A DNA stretch of 64,000 bases from Eutreptiella sp. 'Long Island Sound 2002' (GCA_964036045.1 OZ038378.1:164111311-164175310), one strand, 5' to 3'; positions 12,311 through 24,657 are shown, counted from the first letter of the stretch. The notes: generated from the sequence alone by a model not told the origin. Program-made: numbers and translations.

Positions 12311-13104
12311 CGAAGGCGCTGCTACCAAATGGCAATGGCCGGGATGTCTTGGGAGGAAACTGGGAGGGCTGTGTGTCTGAGTACACGCTATGTGTCGTGT
12401 GTTGCGCACCCGAGGCGGGGAGGCCCTTAGCAAGCGGTGTCCTCAAGTCAGGGCTGCCCCGGGGACGCCCTATCGCTCCGCCTGTTGGTGCAGTTGAAGC
12501 TCCCGCAATGCCCACCTCATCATGCCCCCTGGGCCACAAGGGGCCCTGATGAGGCCGCCGCGTGCTTTGGTGTGGGCCAACCAGACCTTCTGCGATTCTG
12601 ACTTGTCGGATGAACTCTGTCCCCATGTTGTGTGGCCCTGCCAGCCCCACATGTGCCGCCCGCATGGACGGCATTGCGATGGCCGCCGGCCACTGTTCGA
12701 GGACCGCGGGGTCCCACAACTGGCTTTGCACTTGGTACGCCCTAGGCCCCACATAGGTGCCCATGTGTGTTTGTCCCAATGCACCGTCTGTGCTTTGTCC
12801 TGTGGGGTCCCGGGTCGGTGTCTCCCCGGCGTATCCTGTAGGTCGGTGGTTGTGTGTCCCTTTGCTCACGGCCGTCTGCGATGAGCCACTCCCCACAGTT
12901 GGCCTGTACCGTACAAACATGAATATTTTTAATACACAAATATTTTGCGACAATGAAAACAATTCATATTTAGCCAAATTTTTGCCAACCCTTTCCGCTG
13001 ACAGCAATGTTCGCTTTGCATTCGGTGTGTATTGGTCGTGTTGTGTTTGTTTGTCCATGGATTTTTTTTTTTTTACATCGGGTGGACCACTGCAAGGCAG
13101 GTGA

Positions 13105-13192
13105 TAAATATGGTCCTTGCAGGATTTGAACCAACAATCTTCATTTGCCAGGGCAGAGCACTGGCCATTAGGATATTGCCTGTGCCCGACAT
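13105..13192 (-). ncRNA. tRNA-like pol III element (degenerate tRNA or SINE head)
   Basis: On the minus strand, TGGCCAGTGCTCTG matches a pol III A box and GGTTCAAATCC is an excellent B box, with tRNA-like spacing (about 35-40 bases). The acceptor stem does not pair convincingly and the T stem has a mismatch, so this is not a functional tRNA as read. It is best explained as a tRNA pseudogene or the 5' head of a tRNA-derived SINE within an intron. Confidence 0.45.
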
Positions 13193-14105
13193 ACCAGTGC
13201 TCAAGGACCATATACAAACTGAGGGGTAAATTTTTTTTCCAAACAGCAGCAGTCAGCATACATTATCAAACACAAAATGGCAGTTTGGCAAAAATCAATC
13301 GCAAAAAATAGATTTATTTTAGGGGACCCACACACAGATTTTGGCTTGCAAATTGAAAATAATTGCAAAAAAAATTTTGGGTTGTTTAGTTGCAAAAACC
13401 AGGGCAGATAGGTAGGCAACAAGGGACCTCGCATCATGCATGTATGAGTGTTCACAAACAGTACAAACCCTACACTCTCCGGATTATTTATCTAATTGAC
13501 CTAATTTTTTGCGAAATTCTCTGTCCAGAAAGCCAGAATTATTCAAAAATTTTGTGTTTCTTGTTGTTTTTTGCACCCAGAAAAAAAACACCCAGGAAGT
13601 CAACATTTTGGCACAATATTCAACTTTCTACGGTATCCATACCCTCTCCTGCCCTGGGCTGACAGGTAGGGGTTCCCGACGTGGGCCTCGGTCCGCGCGG
13701 CGGGTGCGCCTAGCTGGTGCCTGGGGGAAGGAAAGGGGGGTCCGGGGCTGGACAGAAGACAAGCTGCGGATATGGCCCCTTGAGAGGGAAGGGGGCCATT
13801 GAAAAGAGGCTGACCCCATTGAAATTCGAACGAATCAACGGCGTCTTTCAGAGCCGGACGCCCGGATCGATTCCGCCCCCCGGGCCCGACGCCATTACAG
13901 ACCCAAATCCCACAGGTTGGCCCACCCCAAAAACACTTCAAGAGCCTCCGTGGCCCGGCACTGAATGATGACTACCGATGGCGCTCAGATGTCTCCCGCT
14001 GCGCAGGCACTGCGGTGAAGTCGTGACGCATGTGCTCCCTCCCACACGATAAGAGGGGGGGGGGGGGTGGGGCCGGGGGCTGCGGCGGTGCACAGGGACA
14101 CAGAC

Positions 14106-14575
14106 CTGGCCAAGCCGTGGTACAGCGCCAGCGCCCGCGGCGCCGCGTCCCCTGCAGCCTTCGCGACTGTGCCCCAATTCGGGACCCAGAACATCACCAG
14201 TGCCAGAGGCCCAAGCAGCGGCAGCTCCCGCACATCCGGGGCGGGGCGCCGGGCCGGGGCAGGCGTCGGGGCCGGCGTCGCGGCGTCGTCGCTGACCAGC
14301 TGCACTGGGCACACGTGGAGGTACCCGTCATCGGAGGAGTGCACATCTGCCCCGTTCACGAGCCAGAGGGGGCAATGGGGGTACCGCACCGGGAGACGCC
14401 CGATTGGGAGCGCCTCAAGCGCCGGGGCCGACGCGGGTGTCAGGCACACCTCGCCGGGCGCGGCGCGCGCGGCCGCGGCTTCTGCGCGCGCGACTGCGAC
14501 GCCGTGGGCCGAGATCCGGGCGGAGGCAGGGTCCGCAGTGAGGTGCGGGGCCCCGGCGTGCAGGCCCATGCGGAC
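14106..14575 (-). CDS. Giant cyclase-like gene, exon 9 (end of domain 9, start of domain 10)
   Basis: The exon opens VRMGLHAGAPHL, the classic cyclase strand 'RxRxGIHxG', which completes the domain begun in exon 8. It continues ARISAHGVAVARAEAAAARA and GEVCLTPASA, corresponding to the end of the fold; the expected Asn of NxxxR is absent. After a linker rich in Pro/Ala a new domain starts at LALVMFWVPNWG, where the first metal Asp would be but is not. The acceptor (TTTGTGCAG before 14575) is phase 0. The donor GGCCAG|GTCTGT is phase 2 and matches exon 10. Confidence 0.85.
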
Positions 14576-16354
14576 CTGCACAAACGTGAGGAGACCCTTG
14601 AGCAATGCCAAGTGCGATTCCGAGACAACAGATCGGTGCCACTTCAACTACGTTGTATGCAGTAGTACCCCGTAGCCTACAGCCTACGTATGCAGGGGGT
14701 TGCATGACAGAAGGAGGAAGGGGAGGATTGAGTGGGGTTGGATTGGACAGGGAGGGGGGGGTTCGATTGCGATGGATTGCATTGGATTGCACTGCACTTG
14801 TGTGGCTGTGTACCCAGGTGCTGTGTTGTTTGACTGCACGCGGCCTTGGGCTGCTCCGTGGCTGCCTGTGGCTGTTTGGTTGTACAAGGTCGTGCGTCAC
14901 CGTCTCAGGTTGTGTATGGCCGGCTGCATTGTGCATTGGGTTGGGGGGCTCTGCACATTGCATGGTGCGTGTCTGTCAGGGCGCACTGCGCTACTTGGGA
15001 TGCTCCAACAAGTAGTTGTAGGCTGTTGTGTGTTGTTGTTGACCTGTTGTTGCCGGCACAGCCCTTGAAACAGGGCCATTGTGGGACCGAAACAGGGGCC
15101 AAAAATGCATTATCCCACATGGAAGCTCGGGCCGCATGGGTGGCTTAACCCCAGATCTGCGTGCCGTTTGTGGCGAGCGGTTGTCCGACCCGACCTCCGG
15201 GCCGGACCTTGGCTGATGGGAGCCTGAGCTGATGTGCACCTTTTCCATATTCAAAATGATCAGCGCGTCATGGGGATCATTTTGAGGCATGTATTTGGGG
15301 TACCCACCGACCCCCCCCCCCCCGGGGGGACCCGGTGGATGGCCGCCCAACCCCCCTACCCCGTGGGCGCGGTCTCCGGGCACAAAAAATGTGCAAAAAG
15401 CTTTGGAGAGGGCCAGCCTACACATCAAACACAAGCACACGAGTGCGCACAAGTGTGCGGGGTACACATCGCGCAGCGCGTACTGTGCGTACTGGACAAT
15501 GTGCCGCGGCTCAGTGCAGCGGTATTGAAAAAAGTGTGCGTGTTCTGCACCATTACCAGTGCGGCAGAATGGCTTATTCACAAGCACCGGATTTTCAAGA
15601 ATTGCAGGTGGGGGCTTTGCAGCATGCGGGGGCTTGGACTTCCTGAGTGCCCCCTGTTCAGCCGCACATGCCTATCACTGTCCCAGAAGGCCAACGACTG
15701 CAACAGCGGCTGATGATGGGTCTTCTTCCGTTTATATGTTCATGCAGTAATTTTGCCCAAATTTGGGCCAGTCTTTCGGAGTTTCCTACTCAGCCGCCTC
15801 AGTCTTACTGGTCTGCGTGGAGGATTATGGTGCGTATTTGCATCTGAAAAAAACAATCAAAAAACGGAGCCAAACGAAGCACAGCACACAGGAGCACGGG
15901 AGCAAATTTGGCAGCAGCCTGGCAAACAGTGCAGAGTGCGCAACGTGCGAGGGGACCTCCTGTAGCGAAGCGTGGCCGCAGGCCGGAGGGGGTACAGAGG
16001 ATTTCCCGTCGGCACCGCACCCCCACTCCTCCCCCCCCCCCTCTGGACATGGAACGCACCCAAATGCAGAGCCCCAACGCGGGGCTGCAGTCTGTTGTGC
16101 TGCAGAAGGAACGCGGGCATAGCACAGGGCATGGCCCCGCATGACCCCAGGCACATGTGCCACATCTGCCCCCTGCCACGCCCCCAGCCACGGGCCCTGG
16201 GTCGGGGGCAGATTCCCCGACACACGCGCGCCCTCGCGCATCGACATGCGGCTGCGCGTTGGCGCGTGCGTGCGACGATGACTTCGCGCCGGCCCTCCCG
16301 CTGCGGCGGCACGCCCCCTGCGTCCGCGACACACATCCGAAGTCAAGAGGGGAC
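14576..16354 (-). other. Intron between exons 8 and 9 of the cyclase-like gene
   Basis: A 1.8-kb intron with C and G homopolymer runs (for example 15310 and 16030) and no recognisable gene or tandem repeat. Confidence 0.6.
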
Positions 16355-16693
16355 CTGCAGCCGCGACGGCACCGTCATGACCTCCCGCGTGTCGCCGAGC
16401 ACCACGCGGCAGGTCTCCGCGGCCTCGGGCACGCCTGCGGGCCACGGCGGGGGCAGCAGCGCGACGCGGAAGCGCAGGCAGCAGAGCAGCGCGTCGCGCA
16501 CCGAAGGGAACAGGGCCACCACCGCAAAGCCGCGGTGCGTGACCTCGAAGCCGCCGGCCGCCGCCAGCAGCGGCCGCGCGCGCGCCAAGTACTCCGTCAG
16601 CGCGGCGGCGGCGACGCCGGGCTCGAGGGCGGAGGCGTTGACGCAGTCAATGTAGACGACGGTGATTTGGGGCACTGCGCCCGGGATCGGAGC
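16355..16693 (-). CDS. Giant cyclase-like gene, exon 8 (first half of domain 9)
   Basis: This 113-codon exon is in phase 0 at both ends. It begins APIPGAVPQITVVYIDCVNA, the only domain of the array with a clear Asp at the first metal-binding position (VYIDC). It continues GGFEVTHRGFAVVALF, where the second Asp is missing, and CLRFRVALLPPPWPAGV. The acceptor is CTGGCCACAG before 16693 and the donor is CTGCAG|GTCCCC. Joined to exon 9 it gives a continuous domain (…SRLQ then VRMGLHAG). Confidence 0.82.
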
Positions 16694-17004
16694 CTGTGGC
16701 CAGAGGCAGGGGGCTGCATGGGAGAGAGGGACACAGCCCCCTAGCCTCACCCGGTCCCCCATACGTTTGGGATGGGGCGGGGGATGAAGCGCCGGATGCT
16801 TAGCTAACGTATACCCCCGGGGACACAGGCATACGCGCATCGCTCTTCAGACCAGTACCGAATGTTATCTTGAGTTGTGGTATGGGGCGGGCGGGGGGTG
16901 GGGGGGGTGCCCATGTGCCCGGTCAACCGCGTACGAGTGCTGCTGTTGTTGTCGTCATTATTGTCCTTTCTGCTCCTGCCGCCACCGCTGCCGCCACCAC
17001 CGCT

Positions 17005-17050
17005 GCTGCTACGGTGGCGGTGGCGGTGGCGGTGGCGGTGGCGGTGGTTG
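17005..17050. repeat. GGTGGC minisatellite
   Basis: About seven copies of the hexamer GGTGGC/GGCGGT in tandem, within an intron. Confidence 0.9.
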
Positions 17051-17521
17051 TCGTGGCACTGCATCGGCGGGGGCAGTTGCAGCGGCTGCTGTGGTGCCCA
17101 GTCCAGAGGCGGCTTTGTCTGCAGCCGCAGCGGGGGCGGTGCTGCAGTTGTCCAGTGTTCGTGATGTCGCCTCCTCCGATGAGGCAGCCCCCCCCCCCGC
17201 CCCCCCTCTGTCCCGCTGTCTCACGCGGTGGCAGGCTGCTTCCCCCGGGGCCACTGCATCGCAAGGGCACCCGGTGCATTGTGCTCGCACTCCTGCGGCC
17301 CCGGTGCCCCTCCCTCCCCCTTTTGGGGGGCTCTGTCCGTCCACTTTGCCCCCCCCCCCCGATGAGGCAGTGTACTCGGGAGCGCGCGACTCCGAAAAAA
17401 ACGACAGGGCTCCGCAGGCGCCGAATGACATGCTTCGCAACGGGTCTCACCCGCACAATACGTACCCGATCAGTGCGCCGCACGGGCGTTGTGCGCGATG
17501 TACGTTCAGCCCCCCCCCCCC

Positions 17522-17645
17522 CCCCCCCGTGTGACATTCTGTCGGGGCGCTGCTTCTTCGCGGGGCCCTGGACAGTCACCCGTTCTTCCCTCCGCGCGCT
17601 GCGTCGGGGCGCTGCGTTCTGACGGCCGCTGCAGCCGGTGTCCCT
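17522..17645. repeat. 120-bp intronic repeat, copy 1
   Basis: The block starts GTGTGACATTCTGTCGGG and contains GGGGCCCTGGACAGTCACCC and CGGCCGCTGC. It matches 17996-18120 and 28882-29005 in the same orientation. All three copies lie in introns of the one large gene, at different intron positions. Confidence 0.8.
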
Positions 17646-17995
17646 TGCGGTGTCGGTTCCGCGGTAGGAGGGCACTGGGGATTGTGCCGGTTGTTGTGGG
17701 TGTCGTTGTACGCTTTTTGCTTTGCCCTCTCCCCTCCGCACTCAAGTTTCCGCGTGCGTGAGGCCCAAGTGCTCCACCCCCTCCGCGTGTCGTCCTGGTC
17801 GTCCACCACCCGCCTCCCCACGCCGTGCGTGGGGCCCAATTACAGCGCACGGGCAGTGCACGCACCTGCACGGTCTCCGCGGTTGGCGTGCGCTCCTTTG
17901 TGCTTGACGCGGGTGGCGTGTGCACCTGCGCGGTGGCCTGGGTGGTCTGCGCCGCACGGCGGCCGCACCGTGGCCCTTGATGTATGCTCAGCCCC

Positions 17996-18120
17996 CCGTG
18001 TGACATTCTGTCGCGTTGTTGTTCCTTTACGGGGCCCTGGACAGTCACCCGTTCGTCCCTTCGCATGTTGCGTCGGGTCGCTGCTTTCTGTCGGCCGCTG
18101 CGGCCGGTGCTCCCGCTGGT
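17996..18120. repeat. 120-bp intronic repeat, copy 2
   Basis: Same block as 17522-17645, here closer in sequence to the copy at 28882-29005; both share TTGTTCCTTTACGGGGCCCT or a near variant. It follows copy 1 by about 475 bp in the same intron. Flanking sequence (TTGTGCTGGTTGTTGCCGGGGTCG against TTGTGCCGGTTGTTGTGGGTGTCG) is also partly shared, so the duplicated unit may be longer. Confidence 0.8.
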
Positions 18121-18386
18121 GTCGTTTCCGCGTTCGCGGAGCCCAGTCGTTGGTGTGCCGGGGCTGTGCTGGATGTGGCGGGATGTGCCGTTTGCGCGTC
18201 AGCGGCGCCCAATAATTGGCGTATTTGGGGTTGTGCTGGTTGTTGCCGGGGTCGTTTGACTGTTTTTGCTGCCCACGCGCCCAAACGAGACACCGGTACC
18301 TCCCCCTCTCTCTATCACTCTCCAGAGATCCCCACGGCCTCACGGGCACACGGTCTGCAAACCAACGGACGGACGCCCCAACGTAC

Positions 18387-19970
18387 CTCAGCCACGGCCC
18401 GGGCCTCGACCTCCGCCTCCGTCTCCACCGCCGCCGCGGTCGGCAGCTGCTGCTCTGGCGAGGCCAGCGGCGCCGGGGGGTCTGCGGCGCGGCAGCGGAG
18501 GCTGTGCGGGTAGGCGGAGTACAGGGACAGCGCCTGCGGCAGCACGAAAGAGGGGGGCAGCGCGAGGGGCCCGGCGGCGCGCAGCACCGGGGGCTCGTCC
18601 ACCTCGAGCTCGGGGTCCACCAACAGGTCGTGCAGCTCTGCACCGTCGAGGGCCGCACGCGCGGCGTCCGTGAGGAGCACGGCGCCGCGCGGCGCCACGC
18701 GGCACAGCACCGCGGCCACATCAACGGCGGGCCCAGCGTAGCGCATGCGGTGCGTCGCGCGCGACAACTGGTAGGCGCAGAGGCCCCAGTGGAGCCCGAC
18801 ACACGCAGCGAGGCCCCGGAACAGAACGGCTCCGGTGCGCGCGTGCTCCGTGCCGGCGCTGGGGTGCGCCAGCAGCTCCGGGGGCCACGGGCCCGACAGG
18901 AGGTCGAGCTGCAGGTGCAGCGCCGCCCGCAATGCCGCGCGCGCGCAGCCGAAGGCCACAACGAGGCGGGCCCCGTCCGTGGCGGCATCGCAGACGTACC
19001 CGCCGTTGCGCGCCGCATGGCGCCGCACCGCGTGCGCGTAGCCCGCGAGGGCCGCGGCCAGGGCCGGGGCCGGCAGCGCGAGCTTGCCCTCTTGGAGCCG
19101 CGCCAGGCCCTCCACGGACGCGACGACAATGGCGCAGGGCTGCGCCGGGTCGGGGGGCAGGACCGGCGCACGCGCGCGCCACCAGCCCGGCGGTGGGAAG
19201 CGCGCACGCTGCAGAACGTCGGCGGGGTCCAGCAGGGGCTGCGAGGCCCGGCAGGTGCGGCCCTCCAGCCCGACCGGCCACACGGAGCTGATCTGCTCCT
19301 GCGTCACGAAGTCCAGCGGCGCCGCACCCCAGACCCCGAGCCGCAGGTGGTCGGTCGCGATAGCAGTGCTCTGGTTGAGCACGTGTGCAGCCGTCGCGAC
19401 CGCAGCGGCCGCGGCCTCCGCCACAAGCGTCGAGCCGCCGGGCGCGAGCTGCGCCAAGCGGTATGCCGCCTCCGCCTCCGGCCCGGCGACGCCGTAGCCC
19501 GCAGCGTCGGGGGCCCAGTCCACGTGCAGGCCCCGTGCGGCATAGATCGCGAGTGCGACGCGGAGCCCCCGAAACAGCGGCTGCCCCGGCGTGGCCATGT
19601 CCTGCACGACGACACCCGCCTGCTCGACGGACAGCAGCGCCGACGGCCACGCGGCGCCGAGGAGCTGCTGCTGCAGCGCGACGGCCGCCGCGACGGCCGC
19701 GCGCGCGCTCTCGAAAATGGCGGCGAACCAGTGGCCGGCGTCCCAGGCAATGGGGTACCCGCAGTGCTCGGCCAGGGCCATCTGTGCAACGCTCTGGTAC
19801 AGCTGCAGGCTCTGCTGCCACACGGTGTCGTTCAGGCCGAGGGCGATGCGGATGTTGGAGGCCTCGGGGACGTGTCCAAAGAGGAGGAAGCGCTGCCCCG
19901 GTAGTACGCACGGGGCGTGCAAAGGGCCGCCAGGGGGCAATAGCAGGTCCTCAAGCCACGCTGACGGCGG
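18387..19970 (-). CDS. Giant cyclase-like gene, exon 7 (domains 7 and 8)
   Basis: A 528-codon exon, phase 0 at both ends, encodes two complete cyclase-like domains. Domain 7 shows CGYPIAWDAGHWFAAIF, VALQQQLLGAAWPSALL, LFRGLRVALAIYAA and the late motif AGPEAEAAYRLAQLAPGG. Domain 8 shows CAIVVASVEGLARLQ (first Asp lost), NGGYVCDAATDGARLVVAF (an Asp kept near the second metal site), LHLQLDLLSGPWPPELL, LFRGLAACVGLHWG and MRYAGPAVDVAAVLCRVAPRG. The Asn of NxxxR is missing in both. The donor GCTGAG|GTACGT is strong. The acceptor is ambiguous between two AGs two bases apart; 19970 keeps phase. Confidence 0.87.
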
Positions 19971-21148
19971 CTCTGTGTGCAGGGAATAGGGCAGGTGGGA
20001 GGGGGGGGGGATGCCATCAAGGCTGAACGGGTGTGCCGGTTGGTGGCGCTGGGTGTGCGTATGTGTTCGCTTTTTGAGGAGGGGGTCCTCAACTCACGGC
20101 TCGGTGGTTGGTTGCCCACCCATTGGATTGGCAGGGGGGGGGGGGGACGCAGGGAGTGCTTGACGGAGGGCAGCCTAACAGGAGGAGGCGTACAGGCCAA
20201 ACATCGAAACCGCATTGCCTGGGCATTGCACAATCACATCCGACGTGACGCGGGCGGTACTCCGAGTGAGAGGTACAGAAGCGCAAATAAAGAGCTGGCA
20301 CGAATGCACTGCACATGCAAACTCGGCTGTCCGCCAAGCCGACATGCCCGCCGAGCCGACATAACCGCTGATGAGCCGACGTAACCGCCGAGCCGACGTA
20401 GCTGCTGAGCCGACGTGACCATCGAGCCGACATAACCGCCGAGCCGACATGACCGCCAAGCCGATGTAACCGCCAAGCCGACATAACCGCCAAGCCGACA
20501 TGACCGCCAAGCCGATGTAACCGCCAAGCCGACATAACCGCCAAGCCGATGTGCCCGCCAAGCTGTGCCAAGCCAAGCCAAGTTTCCAAGGCCGATATGT
20601 TGTGCGCTCCCAGGTCAGGCGTTCCCACGAGCCAGTACTGCAGGCCAGAGAGAGGGCCTGCAGGCTGCCAGGTCCCACTGCTTGGGTCCAGTGCACTTGG
20701 TGGGCACATGCACCCGGTGCGCCCAACAAGGGCACATCCGACACCCCAACCAGTGGATGAGCTGCAGCACATGTGGCACACCGTATGCGGCATGGCCCGC
20801 TGCTCAGGGGGGGTGCGCTGGCGGGCAAGTGTGGGTGCCCCTCGCCTTTGCGGAGTGGGGGCGCTCTTGGCACCATTGAGGCGTGTGTCGAGTGCCTGCG
20901 GGGGATGTGTTGTGCTTCCAACTCCACCGTGGCCAAGTTTGTCCTCAGGGTGTCTGGCGTTCACCCCTTTGCACATGCACAGGCGCAGGCACAGGCACAC
21001 AGGCAGATGCCCATGGGGTATCGGAGGGGGATGTGAGCAAGCTGCCTGGTCCTTGTTTCCATGTCCCCCACCAAACATGCACAAACAGATCCACACCAGG
21101 GCGCTGGTGTGCGGGTGGCCCCGTGTGCGGGACGTGCGCATCCACAAC
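19971..21148 (-). other. Intron between exons 6 and 7 of the cyclase-like gene
   Basis: A 1.2-kb intron. It includes the tandem GCCGACATAACC-type minisatellite described separately, and otherwise no gene. Confidence 0.6.
20331..20575. repeat. About 17-bp minisatellite in intron
   Basis: Tandem units of the form AAGCCGACATAACCGCC / AAGCCGATGTAACCGCC occupy about 240 bp. They are irregular at the left (GAGCCGACGTAGCTGCT variants) and most regular at 20450-20560. The repetition makes the minus-strand frames read as Arg/Gly/Val-rich pseudo-protein without coding significance. Confidence 0.9.
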
Positions 21149-22519
21149 CCTCAGACACTGCGCCGGCAGACTGCGCAGACTGAGCGGGTGCACCAGCCAC
21201 ACCGCCGCCTGCTCCAGCTCACAGTCGCAGCCCTGCGCTGCAAAACCCGCGATGCGGTTGTCGTCGCATGCCGCCGCATCCCAATCCGCCGCGCGCACCC
21301 ACACCCCGTGCCCGCGCGCTGCCGCGCACAGCGCTGCGGCGTGCGCCAGCGCGTCACCGACGTACTGTGGCCGCCCGCCCGCGGCGGCGGCGACGCGCGC
21401 CGGCCCAGCCGCGCAGCCGAAGCGCAGGCGCAGGGGGGCCACGTCCGGCGGGTGCAGGTGATGGAGCGCCGCGAGCTCCGTCGCGAGCCCGACGCAGAAG
21501 CGGAGCGCCGCGTCCACCGCCTCGAACGCCGCGACGCAGCCCCCTCCGGCACCGTCCACGTCGGTCAGCAGCCCCCCGCAGTCGTGGGCCCGCACGGCGA
21601 TAAGGCTGAGGAGGGCCGTGGCGGGGGGGGCGGGGGCGGGGCCGAGGGCTTGCATCACGACGAAGGTGACGGCGCCGGGATGGAGGCGGGGGGAATGTGG
21701 CAGCAGCAGCGCCTGCAGGAGGTGAGTGGAGCCCGGGGACACCGGCACCGGATACCGGGAGGGCTCCGGAGGTGCGGCGACGGCCGCGGCGGTGAGCCCA
21801 GCGCCGGGCTTCCCCATGGCGGCGCGCCAGCAGTGCACCGCCGGGGCGCAGCTGTAGACCTTCAGGGGCCCGAGTTCATGGAACGCGCAGTCCGGGACGG
21901 GGCCAGGCAGCGGCCCCTTTGCCTCCTGCGCGAACTGCGCGTGCGCGTCGGCGGAGAGGGTGATGCCGCCGCGGAGGCAGAGCGCCGCCGCGCGCTCCGG
22001 CGCCGCACCCGCGTAGCCCAGGCGGCGCTGGAGCGGGTGGTAGCGGAGGGCGGCGGCACCGGTGTCAAGGCCCATGTGCATCGCGAACGGGGGCTTCAGG
22101 GGCTCGGCCGCGGCGGCGGCGGACGTGGGGGTCGGGGGCGCGGGGATTGGGCCGTCGGAGGGGGCGGTCGCGTGCGCAGGGGCTGCGGCGGCGGCGGCAA
22201 TGGCCCGAGTGAAGGGAAAGTCGGGCTTTGTGGGCGGGGGATCGGACGTGGGGGTCTGCGGGCCCGACACGAGCAGGTCCAGGGCGTCGGTCCACGACGT
22301 CATGACGCCGTCCGGGCCGCGCACCACCGAGTCAATATCGAGGGTCTCGGGGTCGAGGGGGGGCCACGGGGCCCCCGCGAGGCCGTGGGTGACGGCGGCG
22401 CAGAAGTGCATCGCCTGCACTGCGGAGGCGAAGGCGTACAGCCCCCCGTGCGCCGTGGCCGCGGCCTCGTAGCCGGTGCACTCGGCGGCGGCGCGCCGCA
22501 GGATCCCCGTCACGAGGGC
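21149..22519 (-). CDS. Giant cyclase-like gene, exon 6 (rest of domain 5, domain 6)
   Basis: This 457-codon exon is phase 0 at both ends. It opens ALVTGILRRAAAECTGYE, continuing the domain begun in exon 5, with AMHFCAAVTHGLAGAPWPP, then a long Pro/Ala-rich insertion, FAMHMGLDTG and RRLGYAGAAPERAAAL. Domain 6 begins GAVTFVVMQALG and includes GGLLTDVDGAGGGCVAAF, LRLRFGCAAG and QYVGDALAHAAALCAAARG; it lacks the WPxxLL signature. Neither domain shows a complete metal-ligand pair. The acceptor follows one of the longest C/T tracts in the window (22522-22570). The donor (CTGAGG|GTTGTG) is the weakest border, chosen because it alone keeps phase without a stop. Confidence 0.82.
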
Positions 22520-23142
22520 CTGGGAAGTGGAAGGGGCAGGGCAGGGGGGCGGGGGAGGGGGGGGCGACAGGAACGACCTCGTACCGTCCACCACGTAAAA
22601 GGGGTGCCTGGTGCCCACCCCGTCCGTATCAGGCTTTGTTTATCAGAGGCAGGGGGGTCTTTCTGCCCTGGGACCCACCCACCCAAAGAAAATCTTGACC
22701 CAAAATTTGGCCGAGGGAAAATCAAGTTTGAATAAGCGGCCCCTTCGCGGGACCTACCCAGACCCCCACCCCCCTGACGTATTAATTCCTGAAAAACAAA
22801 GCCTGGTCCGCATCCCGTTTCCATGCCTAGGGCAGCGGGCCACGGTGGATCCCATGGCTCGCCCAGGGGCTCGCATGTGGGACAACTACGTCTCCCACAC
22901 CCGGCGCTAGCCCCAAGGGTGTGGTGCATGTGGATATCCGGACGCTGACTTATTGAACACCAAACCTTTTTGTTAAACGGAAACCCGCTAAGATTATCCC
23001 AAACCGGATTGACAGCGCGGAGGAACAACCGCGACAGGTGGGCGTCAACGAACGGGGGAAACGCAGCAAAATCCGCAGTGTGAGAGATGCAAGAGGTTCT
23101 CACACACACGCGCGCGCATGCACAACCGCACGCCTGCATGTG

Positions 23143-23174
<32 letters not shown>
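23143..23174. repeat. (CA)n microsatellite
   Basis: About 32 bp of perfect CA repeats, with a second short run at 23395-23414. Confidence 0.9.
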
Positions 23175-23179
<5 letters not shown>

Positions 23180-24581
23180 GAGCAACTTGCGCACTTGTTG
23201 AAGTCCTAAATACACACACGCACGCACGCATGCACTTCGTCAGGGCAACCAAGCAACCACCGACCCAGAAACCAGTGTGGAAGATACGTGGCACAACAGG
23301 GCAGCGGGTCACAGGGCACCGGTCATTTAGAACGATGAAGTTGTCATGAGGCCAGGCGCCTTTCCAAAAAAAAAAAACAGACACTCAGAAACAAAACACA
23401 CACACACACACACAGACACATAGGATGTGACAAACAGGCACAGAGAAGGCCCAGTGTGGATGATACGGAGCACAGCGGGGCAGGGCCACGGAGCAAATGC
23501 CTCCAAACACCTCGTCAAGCCAATCCAAACAAAGACAGAAACATTGTTCGAGGCCAGGCGCCTTTCTGCAGTAGAGCAATGTTGGTGCTGTCCCGCCCTC
23601 ACATCAGTGGGAGACGAGGTCACCAGCACGCACGGCGTTCCTTGTGGTTTCCCTATGGCATTCGGTTGGTCATACCCCCTGGGGCGTACTGCGTGCCACG
23701 GTTGTGTATGCACCACACAGACACATGCATGTGACGACGACATTTCACACCCTGAGGTGATGGCATGATTGGGACCTATTTGCTCTACAGATGCGCGGTA
23801 ATTTGATGCAACGGGAGGAGGAGGAGGAGGAGGAGGAGATGCGGTCCCCCGGTAGGGCGCACCCGCCGCACAACCCCGTGGTGCCCGCCGGCCCTCTCTG
23901 GTCTGACCGCGACCGAGAGGGGGGTCTCTGTCCCGACCCGTCCGGCTAAGCATCATGGCGAAGGCTCTCCTCTTCGTCTCCTCCCCATGGTCCCCTGGCC
24001 CCGCAACGTGCACGCACCCCCGCCCTACACGCTACCAGTACCCCCAGGGGCTCGGATCAGGGGGCGAGGCGGAGCGCCGGCTCCACTTCCAGCACGTCAC
24101 GCCACCCCCCTTCGGGGCGAGGGACACAGTCTCACGGGTGTGGGCCCTTAGCCCGCCAGGTACTACCGACTGGGCGGCGTTTGGCCGGCAGGTCACGGGG
24201 GCTTGGTCCGTAGCCTAATCCCCCCCCCCCCCGGCCGCACAGCACTCCTACCGGAGGTGTCCGTGCGCGGACCAAGACACACTCTCCCCAGGCACCTTTC
24301 CCACCGGGATCGCATGTGAGCTCGAGTATGCATGGATAGCCACCGCTGTTTTCAAGGGTTCCCAGTCGTTTGACCGTGCCTCTGTAGTTCCGTATGGTGA
24401 CAATCGTGCTGGGAGTTCCCAAGCTGCTGTAGTGTGTCCCCTTCCAGTAGGCGTTGTCTAGCAACCATCGCAGCACAAAGTGTATAGCACAGCATTTTAG
24501 CATGGGGAGGCAGCCTACGACGGAATATAGGTACTGCACTCTGCGAACCGCTTCATAGGGGCTCGTAGACAGGCACAGTTT

Positions 24582-24587
<6 letters not shown>

Positions 24588-24655
<68 letters not shown>
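24588..24655. repeat. (CA)n microsatellite
   Basis: About 68 bp of CA repeats with one interruption. It is immediately followed by the dispersed block GGTCAACGCGACAAACAAGG, which also occurs at about 4733. Confidence 0.95.

Positions 24656-24657
<2 letters not shown>

Larger units (their letters stand above)
12133..14105 (-). other. Intron between exons 9 and 10 of the cyclase-like gene
   Basis: This 2-kb intron contains a (GGGGT)n minisatellite at 12243-12310, an AT-rich block at about 12900-13600 and the tRNA-like pol III element near 13105-13190. I see no protein-coding gene. Confidence 0.6.
16694..18386 (-). other. Intron between exons 7 and 8 of the cyclase-like gene
   Basis: This 1.7-kb intron carries a GGTGGC minisatellite (about 17005-17050), C-runs at 17345 and 17508-17525, and two copies of the 120-bp intronic repeat (17522-17645 and 17996-18120). 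I see no gene. Confidence 0.6.

Noticed and set aside
20234-21147. Minus-strand ORFs reading RLGGYVGLAVTSAW repeatedly
   Set aside because: Translation of the 17-bp minisatellite inside an intron.
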